A stretch of DNA of 64,000 bases from Bacteroidota bacterium (GTDB lineage: Bacteria; Bacteroidota; Bacteroidia; Chitinophagales; LD1), in NCBI GenBank assembly GCA_947479455.1, contig CANJZE010000020.1:25414-89413 (forward strand), written 5' to 3'. Shown here in pieces: positions 1-8,323 of this stretch (the first letter of the stretch is position 1; the number at the start of each line of letters is the position of its first letter). The notes beneath the pieces were generated by a model that made no database searches, was not told the DNA's origin, and worked only from the letters and a program-made list of their open reading frames with translations. The position numbers and the translations under genes were made by a program.

Positions 1-1
1 A

Positions 2-1813
2 TTTGCTCTTGTTTTGGTTGTAATAATGGCTTCTTGCAAAAGCAAAGTGCAACACAAAGTTTATACAAAAGAAGAAACAGTTGCTGAATCGAAGAAAGTG
101 AACGACTATCTTGATTTGAAATTTGATGAAGCAGTTGCACGCAATCCTGAAACAGCTTCTTCAATGGGATTGAAAACAGGTTACGATAGCTGGAGCGATA
201 GAAGTGATGAAAACAGTGACAAGGAATTCGCTATCCAAAAATCAATTGTGGATTCGCTTATCAGCAAATTCAATTTAGATGCGCTCGACAATCAAACCAA
301 ACTCAGTTTTAGAATGTTGCATGAAGATATTAAGCGCGGTGAAGAAGGAAGACAGTGGCGACACTACGGCTATGAGATTACACAAATGGGGGGCGTGCAT
401 AATGATTTGCCCGCTTTCCTTATCAACATTCATCGCATTGATTCTTTAAGTGATGCGCAGGCATATTTAAGTCGTTTGAAAAAGATAGATAAGGTGTTTG
501 AGCAAACGCTCGATAACTTAAAAAAGAGTGAAGCGAAAGGAGTTATTCCACCATACTTTACGTTTCATTATGTGACCGATGATTTGAAAAATTTCATTGG
601 CACACTAGATAAGAAAGATGCTACGAATGTTTTGTTGGCTGATTTTTCTTCGAAAGTAAATGCACTAAAAATTGAAAAAGAAGAAAAGACAAAACTGATA
701 GCCGAAGCCAACGAGGTTTTAAAAACCACCGTAAAATTTTCTTACCAAAAACTACTCGATTACTGGACAATCCTTGAACCTAAAGCAAAAGAGAAAGGTA
801 GTAACGGTGTTTGGAATTTGCCCGATGGCGAAAAGTTTTATGCCAGTCAATTGCATTTTCATACGACTACCGATATGACACCCGAAGAAGTTTATCAAAC
901 GGGATTAAAGGAAGTAGCGCGCATACAAGATGAAATGCGTGTGATTATGAAACAGGTGAAATTCAATAGCGATTCGCTTCAGGAGTTTTTTGATTTTGTA
1001 AGAACCGATGCGCAATTCAAATATTCAAATGATGCAAAGGGCAAAGAGCTATTACTTGCCGATGCCAATCAATACATTGACAGTATGCGTTTGAAGTTGC
1101 CTGAGTTGTTTGCCACACTCCCTAAAGCATCGTTGGTGGTAAAAAAGGTGGAAGAGTTTAGAGAGAAAAGTGCGGGCGGTGCTTTTTATGAAGACCCTGC
1201 AGAAGACGGTTCGCGTCCCGGAAGATATTACGTGAACACTTACAACATGGCTGATGAACCGAAGTATCAAATGGAAGCATTGACTTATCATGAAGCAATT
1301 CCAGGGCATCATATGCAAATTGCCATTGCGCAGGAATTGACGGAAGTTCCGAAATTCAGAAGGCATGAATTTTTCACTTCGTATGTAGAAGGCTGGGCAC
1401 TGTATGCCGAGCAGTTGGGTAAAGACGTTGGCGAATATCAAAACCCGTATTCTGATTTCGGAAGATTGAGTATGGAAATTTTCAGAGCAGCACGTTTAGT
1501 GGTTGATGCAGGAATTCACACGAAGCATTGGACACGCGAACAAGCGATTGATTACTTTTTGAAAAATACTGCGAACGCAAAAGGAGATATTGAACACGAA
1601 ATTGAACGTTACTTTTTATGGCCCGGTCAGGCAACAGGTTACAAAATCGGTATGCTGAAAATTCTTTCGCTGCGCGAACACGCTAAAAAAGAATTGAGCG
1701 CGAAGTTCGACATTCGTCAGTTTCATGATGTGGTGTTGAAGAATGGTGCTGTTTCGCTTTCTACTCTTGAAGAGTTAGTGAATGAGTGGATTGAGAGAGT
1801 AAAGAAAAGCTAG
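2..1813 (+). CDS. DUF885 family lipoprotein, 5' end cut by the window edge
   Basis: The reading frame is open to the left edge, so the true start lies outside the window. The first visible residues are a hydrophobic stretch ending MASC, which fits the end of a lipoprotein signal peptide with the cysteine as lipidation site. The rest matches the DUF885 family: a helical protein of about 600 residues with the conserved YHEAIPGHHMQ segment (near 1287-1320 nt), a HExxxGHH metal-site-like motif, followed by a YVEGWALYAE segment. Family members are predicted metal-dependent hydrolases or peptidases, and the substrate is unknown. It is probably anchored in the periplasm or outer membrane. The family call is firm; the activity is inferred. 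Confidence 0.88.
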   Translation, partial: FALVLVVIMASCKSKVQHKVYTKEETVAESKKVNDYLDLKFDEAVARNPETASSMGLKTGYDSWSDRSDENSDKEFAIQKSIVDSLISKFNLDALDNQTKLSFRMLHEDIKRGEEGRQWRHYGYEITQMGGVHNDLPAFLINIHRIDSLSDAQAYLSRLKKIDKVFEQTLDNLKKSEAKGVIPPYFTFHYVTDDLKNFIGTLDKKDATNVLLADFSSKVNALKIEKEEKTKLIAEANEVLKTTVKFSYQKLLDYWTILEPKAKEKGSNGVWNLPDGEKFYASQLHFHTTTDMTPEEVYQTGLKEVARIQDEMRVIMKQVKFNSDSLQEFFDFVRTDAQFKYSNDAKGKELLLADANQYIDSMRLKLPELFATLPKASLVVKKVEEFREKSAGGAFYEDPAEDGSRPGRYYVNTYNMADEPKYQMEALTYHEAIPGHHMQIAIAQELTEVPKFRRHEFFTSYVEGWALYAEQLGKDVGEYQNPYSDFGRLSMEIFRAARLVVDAGIHTKHWTREQAIDYFLKNTANAKGDIEHEIERYFLWPGQATGYKIGMLKILSLREHAKKELSAKFDIRQFHDVVLKNGAVSLSTLEELVNEWIERVKKS

Positions 1814-1877
1814 GAGACCGAAGTCGGAAGACAAGAAACCAACACTACGCTTTCACTAATTGTTTTACTTTTAGTTT

Positions 1878-3779
1878 ATGAAGAAGATTTTCCTCTTCGC
1901 ATTTTATTTCTGTTGTTTTCATTTTGCACAAGCGCAGCAATGCAATTCATTGCGCTATCAGGATACCATCTTCCATAGCGTGACAGAAACTGACGGAATT
2001 TATTTTGGCACGGCAACTCCTTTTGGTGCTTTGGCTTTACCGCAAGATTTGCTGCTCGATTTTTACGAACCTGCTAACGATACCCTAACTCATCGCCCGT
2101 TGATTGTGTTTCAGTTTGGTGGCGGTTTTACGATTGGTTGGCGCAGCCAGCCCGCTATACCTGCCTTCTGCAATTACTTTGCTAAATGCGGTTATGCTGT
2201 GGCAAGTATTGATTATCGTATTGGTTTAAATCCGTTAGATACTGCTAGCACGGTGCGCGCTTATTACCGCGGTGTGCAGGATGAACGCGCTGCCATTCGT
2301 TATTTGAGCGCGCATGCGCAGCAATACAAATTCGATACTTCGCTCATTATTCTCACTGGAACTAGTGCGGGATGCTTTTGCGCCTTTGCCAATGCGTTTA
2401 CCACCGATGCCGACCGTCCGCTTGCGAGTTTCGGAAGTTTTCTTGAACCAAATGACTTAGGTTGTTTAGACTGCTCGGGCAATACCGATTTAGGTTTTCA
2501 TATTCCGCATATAAAAGCCATTGTGAATCAATGGGGGGCTATTATGGATACTTCTTTTATTGAAGCGGCTGAAAACACTCCTGTAATTTCTTTTCATGGC
2601 GACCAGGATAATGCGGTGCCTTATGTTTACGGTTATCCGTTTCAGTTGCCCGTGTTTCCGCAGGTGTATGGAAGTGTTCCAATTCACGAGCGCTTAACTA
2701 ATTTAGGAATTACCAACGTGCTGCATCCGTTGGTTGGCTTTGGTCACGAACCCGAATTGCTGAACCCGCAACTAAACGATACTGTTTACAATTACACGCG
2801 TCCGTTTCTTTATGAATTGCTGAAACCGCACACGAGTGAAATTACGGGTGACTCCATGGTGTGTCAGCATAGCACAGCGCATTATTCGGTTGTATATTCA
2901 GCAGGAAGTAAATATTGCTGGAACATAAATGGCAACGGAACGCTGATTTCAAACAACGGAAATTCTATTACCGTGCAATGGAACGATACAGGTTTTGTTT
3001 CGGTTACGGTGAAAGAACTGAATCAGATTATGGCAGAAGGCGAAGTGAAAAGTTTTCAAACTTATGTTGCACCTAAACCACATGCAGGTTTTGGATACAA
3101 TGCCAATGAACTGCAAGTGGCATTCTTAAACATGAGCGGCAATGCTGTAAACTACTTGTGGAACTTTGGTGATGGAAATACTTCCACTACCTTAAACACA
3201 ACCAACGATTACACCAGCGGGGGAACTTACACCATCAGTTTAATTGCCTACAATAACTTTTGTACCGATACTGCTTTCAATACCATAACGATTGACTCGT
3301 GCCCTGTGGCAGACATTACTTTTCAGTTGACGAACCACAACGCGTTCTTCTACTCTCCTGCTACCAACACCACTTCTTATTTCTGGAACTTTGGTGATGG
3401 TGACAGTGCATCGGTGGCTTCGCCAAATGTGTTTCACCAATACGCACAAAATGGAACTTATAGTATTGTGTTGCGTGTAGAAAATCAATTGGGTTGCGTA
3501 TTCGTTGATACGCTTACTTTAAATGTAGGCATTACAGGAATTAATGATTTAGAAAATGAAATCATAGTTACACAAAGCGGAAATACTTTATTCATCAACT
3601 CCGGAAATTCACAACCACTCAAAGCCGAACTGTTTGATATAACCGGAAGATTGATTGAACATGCTGAATGCAACAGTCCTTGTGAAATACCAATCCATAA
3701 TTTTTCCGCAGGAATTTATTTGCTGAAAGTAAGCAGCGGGAACAAACAATTTATTAGTAAAATCGGTGTGTCAGGTTAA
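1878..3779 (+). CDS. Secreted alpha/beta hydrolase with PKD domains and T9SS sorting domain
   Basis: An N-terminal signal peptide (about 19 residues ending AQA) is followed by an alpha/beta-hydrolase domain of the carboxylesterase/BD-FAE type: an oxyanion-hole-like FGGGF segment and the nucleophile elbow GTSAG, with a later DQDNAVPY segment suited to the acid and GHEPE to the catalytic histidine. Two PKD-type domains follow, each with a WNFGDG signature (about residues 400-550). The last 80 residues form a type IX sorting domain (ELFDITGRLIE ... SAGIYLLKV). It is probably a surface or secreted esterase. It begins 64 bases after the DUF885 gene on the same strand. The substrate cannot be read from the sequence. 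Confidence 0.88.
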   Translation: MKKIFLFAFYFCCFHFAQAQQCNSLRYQDTIFHSVTETDGIYFGTATPFGALALPQDLLLDFYEPANDTLTHRPLIVFQFGGGFTIGWRSQPAIPAFCNYFAKCGYAVASIDYRIGLNPLDTASTVRAYYRGVQDERAAIRYLSAHAQQYKFDTSLIILTGTSAGCFCAFANAFTTDADRPLASFGSFLEPNDLGCLDCSGNTDLGFHIPHIKAIVNQWGAIMDTSFIEAAENTPVISFHGDQDNAVPYVYGYPFQLPVFPQVYGSVPIHERLTNLGITNVLHPLVGFGHEPELLNPQLNDTVYNYTRPFLYELLKPHTSEITGDSMVCQHSTAHYSVVYSAGSKYCWNINGNGTLISNNGNSITVQWNDTGFVSVTVKELNQIMAEGEVKSFQTYVAPKPHAGFGYNANELQVAFLNMSGNAVNYLWNFGDGNTSTTLNTTNDYTSGGTYTISLIAYNNFCTDTAFNTITIDSCPVADITFQLTNHNAFFYSPATNTTSYFWNFGDGDSASVASPNVFHQYAQNGTYSIVLRVENQLGCVFVDTLTLNVGITGINDLENEIIVTQSGNTLFINSGNSQPLKAELFDITGRLIEHAECNSPCEIPIHNFSAGIYLLKVSSGNKQFISKIGVSG

Positions 3780-3848
3780 TCTTTATCTCCTTCTCCCTCC
3801 CAATCCTAACACCCCAACAAGCCACGCGTTACTTCGCGTATAAGGCAC

Positions 3849-3906
3849 GAGAGTTCCGGTCGAATTGAATGGCTACTAGTAATCAATTCACTTGTTGAAG
3901 ACTCTC
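3849..3906. repeat. Nested stem-loop in the spacer before trxB
   Basis: The outer arms are GAGAGT (3849-3854) and ACTCTC (3901-3906). The inner arms are GAATTGA (3862-3868) and TCAATTC (3883-3889). A small ACGCG/CGCGT hairpin lies just upstream (3824-3839). There is no U-run after it, so it is not a typical terminator. It could be a leader structure for trxB or a spacer repeat; the function is unknown. Confidence 0.4.
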
Positions 3907-4017
3907 AATGAAAAATGGGGATTAACACCCATTGCTTAAAATTTTGAAAGGAAATCAATTTATGTCCGTTCAATTCATGCGCATCATTATTTTCGCACCG
4001 CTTAAAAAATAAAATCC

Positions 4018-4962
4018 ATGTCGAACATTGTCGAAAGAATTCACTGCTTAATTATTGGGTCGGGTCCTGCAGGTTATACTGCAGCTATTTATGCGGCACG
4101 TGCCGGCTTAAAGCCCATTATGTATACCGGCTTGTTACAAGGCGGACAATTAGTAAACACAACAGACGTAGAAAATTATCCCGGTTATCCGAAGGGAATC
4201 CTTGGACCTGAGATGATGGAAGATTTCAAAAACCAAGCGGAGCGTTTCGGTACAGATATTCGTTTTGGCATGGCAACTAAAGTTGATTTTTCTACCTCAC
4301 CAAAAAAAGTTTGGATTGATGAGGAGAAATTAGTAGAAGCCGATGCAGTTATTCTTGCCACCGGTGCCGAGGCAAAATGGTTAGGCATACCGAGTGAAAA
4401 AAGATTGAACGGTTCAGGCGTGAGTGCCTGCGCAGTGTGCGATGGTTTCTTTTACAAAGGAACCGAAGTAGCAATCGTTGGTGCAGGAGATACCGCTTGC
4501 GAAGAGGCAATTTATCTTTCCAAACTTTGCACCAAAGTACACATGATTGTTCGAAGAGATGAGATGCGCGCTTCGAAGATTATGCAAGAGCGTGTGTTGA
4601 ATACAAAGAACATTCAAGTGTATTGGAACAGCGAAACAGATGAAGTGCTCGGAGAGAATGTAGTGGAAGGCGTTCGCATTTTCAATAATAAAACAAAAGA
4701 GAAAATTGATGTTCCAGTTACAGGTTTTTTTGTGGCTATTGGTCATCAACCAAATTCAGTTGTGTTCAAAGATTTTATTACAACCGATAATGAAGGTTAC
4801 GTAGTTACACAAGCCGATTCAACCAAAACAAACATTGATGGTGTATTTGCCTGTGGCGATTTGCAGGATAAAACTTTTCGCCAGGCAGTAACCGCAGCGG
4901 GCACGGGTTGTATGGCTGCGCTTGAAACGGAACGTTGGTTGAGCGAGAAAGGAATTCATTAG
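4018..4962 (+). CDS. trxB: Thioredoxin-disulfide reductase
   Basis: NADPH- and FAD-dependent flavoenzyme that reduces oxidised thioredoxin in the cytoplasm. At 314 residues it has the normal length. The FAD-binding GSGPAGYTAAIYAARA motif is at residues 14-29, the redox-active CAVC pair is at C138 and C141, the NADPH-binding GAGDTACEEA follows, and the C-terminal FAD motif GVFACGD is present. The start ATG follows an A-rich stretch. It appears to be monocistronic. A 13-base sequence (aatttatgtccgt) occurs on both sides of it, at 3957-3969 and 5012-5024. The identification is secure. Confidence 0.97.
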   Translation: MSNIVERIHCLIIGSGPAGYTAAIYAARAGLKPIMYTGLLQGGQLVNTTDVENYPGYPKGILGPEMMEDFKNQAERFGTDIRFGMATKVDFSTSPKKVWIDEEKLVEADAVILATGAEAKWLGIPSEKRLNGSGVSACAVCDGFFYKGTEVAIVGAGDTACEEAIYLSKLCTKVHMIVRRDEMRASKIMQERVLNTKNIQVYWNSETDEVLGENVVEGVRIFNNKTKEKIDVPVTGFFVAIGHQPNSVVFKDFITTDNEGYVVTQADSTKTNIDGVFACGDLQDKTFRQAVTAAGTGCMAALETERWLSEKGIH

Positions 4963-5046
4963 AATTAAATCTTTACTCGGTTGATTCGTTTGCTCTTAAA
5001 CCTTGAAGTAAAATTTATGTCCGTAGGAGCACAACAAAATTGAAGT

Positions 5047-5697
5047 TTGGGAGTTTATGTGTATAAATTTGCGGGTGTGAAACAAAAAAACGTAGCCTTT
5101 CTCTTCTTGTTTTTTCTTTTCTTTTCATCGTTCAGGCAAATGCAGAATATGGATGAATGGGTGTATGAAAGGGAGAAAAAAGGAATAAAAGTTTTTACCA
5201 AGAAAAGTAAATGGGGGCACTTGCGCGATTCAAAAGCAACCATGCAGGTTTCTGCAACACCCGAAGAAGTTGTAAAATACCTTTCTGATTTTGATAATTA
5301 TCCCAATTGGTTTCCGCGTTGCAAAAAAGCGCAGGTGGTTGCCAAACTAAACGACAATGAGTTTATCGCCTACCTCGTATTCAACGCACCTTGGCCTGTT
5401 GCTGACCGCGATTGTGTATTACGAGTAAAGACGGAAAGAGATAAACAAACAGGCATCATCACTATTACCCAAACATCGGAGCCGAAATGTGTGGCGCGTA
5501 AGGAAGGTTGTTTTCGTATCGATCAAATTATTTCAACCTGGAAGATGGTTCCTAAAAATGGTGGTACTGAAATTACGAATGAATACGCATCAAACCCAGG
5601 TGGCAATATTCCTGATTGGTTGATTAATACGCAAAGTGTAGATAATCCAATGGTGACGTTTGAGAATTTGCAGGGGAAAGTAGTTACGAAGAAATGA
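5047..5697 (+). CDS. START / SRPBCC-domain protein
   Basis: The protein has 216 residues, an N-terminal hydrophobic segment (about 16-30) and then a START/polyketide-cyclase-like domain: KVSATPEEVVKYLSDFDNYPNWFP-type beginning (written here with the gene's own EEVVKYLSDFDNYPNWFP), a WPVADRD segment and a C-terminal NTQSVDNPMVTFENL helix. Such domains bind lipids or other hydrophobic ligands; the ligand is not predictable. The listed start is TTG and no ATG lies near it in frame, so the start is uncertain. It probably acts in the periplasm. Confidence 0.75.
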   Translation: MGVYVYKFAGVKQKNVAFLFLFFLFFSSFRQMQNMDEWVYEREKKGIKVFTKKSKWGHLRDSKATMQVSATPEEVVKYLSDFDNYPNWFPRCKKAQVVAKLNDNEFIAYLVFNAPWPVADRDCVLRVKTERDKQTGIITITQTSEPKCVARKEGCFRIDQIISTWKMVPKNGGTEITNEYASNPGGNIPDWLINTQSVDNPMVTFENLQGKVVTKK

Positions 5698-5709
5698 TTA
5701 TGTCACGCT

Positions 5710-5752
5710 GAGCTTGTCGAATCGTCATTTGAACGAATCCTACGACAAGTTC
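5710..5752. repeat. Intergenic inverted repeat
   Basis: Arms GAGCTTGTCG (5710-5719) and CGACAAGTTC (5743-5752) form an imperfect hairpin in the spacer between two convergent genes. The sequence resembles dispersed intergenic repeats seen in many genomes. It may help terminate transcription from both sides, but it has no clear U-run. Confidence 0.5.
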
Positions 5753-5775
5753 AGGATAACAATTCTCTGAACAAA

Positions 5776-6597
5776 CTATTTCGCTGCACTCGCAGTTGAT
5801 GCGCGAAGTTCTTTTACAATTTTCATATCCTCTTCGTATCGAGCGGGGTCACCGTTATCAAGATATAAACGTGCACGCTCTTCGTAGTATTCGGGTTTCT
5901 TCTCTCCTATTTCTATCACCATCGAAATGGCGTAAGTAGCGTTGGCTTTATCATTCATGGCTAAATAAATCTCATACATTTTGTAAAACAACTTCCAGTC
6001 GTTGTTCTTATACATCATCGCAAATTTGAAACTGGCAATTGATTCAGCATATTTTCCTGCTTTCGCTTCAGCTAAGCCACGATAGTAGTAAGCATCGGCA
6101 TTAGTCTTTACATGCGCTGTATAATCGTAAAAACATTTGGCCGCATCATCATAGCGATTATTGCGGAAATAAATTAAGCCTAAATAGAAGTTCATGTTCT
6201 CCAAATCTTCACGAATATTCTTTGCATTTTCAAAATCAGTTTTAGCACCATCCAAATCTCCTTTTACGTACTTGATCAAACCAATTTGATAAAATGCTTC
6301 TGCCGTTGGTTTCAAATCATTCGACAGGGCAAAATCTTTACTCGCACTCTCCGTATTTCCCATCACCTTATAAGTTAAACCGCGGTTGTAGTAGAAATAA
6401 TTACGGGCCGGGTCAATGGTTATAGCCAAATTGTAATTTTTAATTGCCAGTTCATAGTTACCCATTTGTTGAGCCGAGAAAGCAATTTTGAAAACTTCAT
6501 TGGGCGAAGGATTTGCTGTTTGTGCGAACGTAAAACTTACTGAAAGCATCAGTAAGCAACTAGACAAAAGGGTTTTCAGGGAGTAAATGTGTTTCAC
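5776..6597 (-). CDS. Secreted TPR-repeat protein
   Basis: The protein has 273 residues. A signal peptide (about 25 residues ending TFA) is followed by six or so tetratricopeptide repeats, recognisable from A..YY.RGL motifs (for example NYFYYNRGLTYKVMGN and DAYYYRGLAEAKAGKY). TPR proteins act as scaffolds for protein complexes. Nothing around it indicates the partner. It converges with the START gene and runs in the same direction as the regulator at 6658-8151. No enzymatic motif is seen. Confidence 0.85.
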   Translation of the reverse strand: MKHIYSLKTLLSSCLLMLSVSFTFAQTANPSPNEVFKIAFSAQQMGNYELAIKNYNLAITIDPARNYFYYNRGLTYKVMGNTESASKDFALSNDLKPTAEAFYQIGLIKYVKGDLDGAKTDFENAKNIREDLENMNFYLGLIYFRNNRYDDAAKCFYDYTAHVKTNADAYYYRGLAEAKAGKYAESIASFKFAMMYKNNDWKLFYKMYEIYLAMNDKANATYAISMVIEIGEKKPEYYEERARLYLDNGDPARYEEDMKIVKELRASTASAAK

Positions 6598-6657
6598 ACT
6601 TGTATTTACGATACAAGTTTTGATTTGTTACAGGCAGAGTGTGGCTTGTTTAAATCT

Positions 6658-8151
6658 CTAGCTGTATTGTGGCACCTGCAACTCCCTCACTAAACGGTCG
6701 TATTCTGCCTGGCGACTTTCTTCTTCCTTCATTTTCTTTAAAGCAAAAGGGGTTTCGTAATTCAACTCGCCATTCGTTTTTAACTTACTGAATTTAAGGG
6801 CGGGGTCATTCAAGAAATTGATTTTCTTTTTCATCGCATCAGTGAGCACAAAACCAATGGTAACCGAGTTAGCATTATTGTTCAACTCAGGCATTGGACG
6901 AAGAATAGAGATAGTGAGATAATCTTCTTTATCCGCATTCTGACTGATAACTGCATCAGCAAATGTTTTCTTCGAATCAGCATCGTTGCGTTTATCATCT
7001 AAATATTTAACCGTGGTTTTAGTAATCCATCTGCGGTAGTTCTGTTCATTGATAATGTATTCCAAGTCCACCTGATTGCGACTCAAGTGCAATTCTTTCG
7101 AAATTTCTTTCAAATGTTTTGCAGGTTCTTTGCTTGAGTAGCGAATGAAGTAAAGCTCGTTGAATCCGAAATACTTCGGCAACAAATTGGCAATGCGCTG
7201 AAACAACATTTCGGGCGATGTGTTGTACTTGGTCAGCAGTTTAACTAAGAAATCTGGATTCCATTTTGGTTGCGCGAAGAATGCTTCGAGGTCTGCAATC
7301 AGCATTTCTTTGTTCACGTGAAGCGCCTGTGCAAAATAAGAGCCCTTGAAGTTGTTCATTACATGGTCAAACGATTCTACCTTTAACCAGGAAGTGGTAT
7401 TAGGTCGCTTTTCAATCTTCATGACCGCAAAGCCAAGTTCCTTTCCGAACAAAAATATTTTCTGCTGCTCGGTCAACTTAGTATTGTAAAGCAAAGTAGG
7501 TTGTTCGCCTTTTACAAACACTGAGCGGAAGTGACGAAGCTTCGGATACTCAACAAAATCAGTTTCCTCCAAATGATAACCGAATTCCTTCTTCATTAAA
7601 TCGGCATATTGTTTCGAAGTTAGCGATTCAGGATGTTCAATTCCCATTTCACTTCTGAACTTTTCCACTGCTGCTTCAATATCTTCAAAGTAGTTGTCGT
7701 TCATTTCTTGATACGAGCGCAAACAAGAAAAATAGAAATGCTCTTCCTGCAAATTGTAATTGCGGGCAATTTCAAACACCGAGTTAATTAAAGCCGAAAG
7801 CGAAGTAGGCGCATTTGCCATCATGCTCATTAAAAGTCCTTTGTCAACACCAAAGGTTTCGAACAAAAAATCGTTGATGATACGAAGGTTCAATACCTGT
7901 ACCACCGGAGTAAGGTTCTTATTTATTTTAAGCGAAACCAAACTGTCGTAAGTGGTTTCAAGAGCTCTTGCCAGTTCATTAATTTTATCAGGCTTCGGAT
8001 ACTTTTTGCCATTTTCAATTTCATTCATGTAAGAAACCGAAACACCGCTCATGTCGCTCAGTTGTTGAAGCGAAAGTTTTTTGTCGGTTCTGAGTTTCTT
8101 AAGCTTCAATCCGAAAATAATTCGGATGTTTTCTTCGGTTGTGGTTTCCAT
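6658..8151 (-). CDS. XRE-family regulator of the ScfR/RamB type, next to glyoxylate genes
   Basis: The protein has an N-terminal helix-turn-helix of the XRE type (KLKKLRTDKKLSLQQLSDMSGVSVSYMNEIENG region, residues about 14-44) and a long C-terminal region of the short-chain-acyl-CoA regulator type related to ImmA/IrrE. The metallopeptidase HExxH is absent (FGKELGFAVM occupies its place), so no protease activity is expected. I chose the ATG at 8151 (497 residues). A longer frame to 8340 would overlap the divergent aceB start and adds sequence without homology. RamB in Corynebacterium controls aceA and aceB, so control of the adjacent glyoxylate genes is a reasonable inference, probably through the palindrome at 8268-8281. 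Confidence 0.82.
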   Translation of the reverse strand: METTTEENIRIIFGLKLKKLRTDKKLSLQQLSDMSGVSVSYMNEIENGKKYPKPDKINELARALETTYDSLVSLKINKNLTPVVQVLNLRIINDFLFETFGVDKGLLMSMMANAPTSLSALINSVFEIARNYNLQEEHFYFSCLRSYQEMNDNYFEDIEAAVEKFRSEMGIEHPESLTSKQYADLMKKEFGYHLEETDFVEYPKLRHFRSVFVKGEQPTLLYNTKLTEQQKIFLFGKELGFAVMKIEKRPNTTSWLKVESFDHVMNNFKGSYFAQALHVNKEMLIADLEAFFAQPKWNPDFLVKLLTKYNTSPEMLFQRIANLLPKYFGFNELYFIRYSSKEPAKHLKEISKELHLSRNQVDLEYIINEQNYRRWITKTTVKYLDDKRNDADSKKTFADAVISQNADKEDYLTISILRPMPELNNNANSVTIGFVLTDAMKKKINFLNDPALKFSKLKTNGELNYETPFALKKMKEEESRQAEYDRLVRELQVPQYS

Positions 8152-8172
8152 GTAGAGGGGTTGACGGTTAAC

Positions 8173-8236
8173 GGTTCGCAGTTCACGGAAATACAGAACT
8201 GCATTACTGCGAACTGTGAACTGGGAACTGGGAACT
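8173..8236. repeat. Short tandem and inverted GAACTG repeats
   Basis: Units of the form GNGAACTG run in tandem at 8209-8236, and an inverted copy (GTTCGCAGTTCAC, 8174-8186) lies before them. This is a low-complexity spacer type often seen between Bacteroidota genes. It lies between the two divergent starts, and no function can be assigned. Confidence 0.55.
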
Positions 8237-8267
8237 ACTTGTGCAAATAAAGCGAAAATTTTGAACG

Positions 8268-8281
8268 AGCGAAATTTCGCT
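8268..8281. promoter_or_regulatory. Candidate operator between regulator and aceB
   Basis: AGCGAAATTTCGCT is a perfect 14-base palindrome, 42 bases before the aceB ATG and about 117 bases before the divergent regulator start. A related half-site, AGCGAAAATTTT, is at 8251-8262, and GCGCGAAAAATTCG lies at 8308-8321. Location and symmetry suit a binding site for the divergent XRE regulator. This is inference only. Confidence 0.45.
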
Positions 8282-8323
8282 ATTTCCGTTTTCTTTCGAT
8301 ATTTGCGCGCGAAAAATTCGAAG

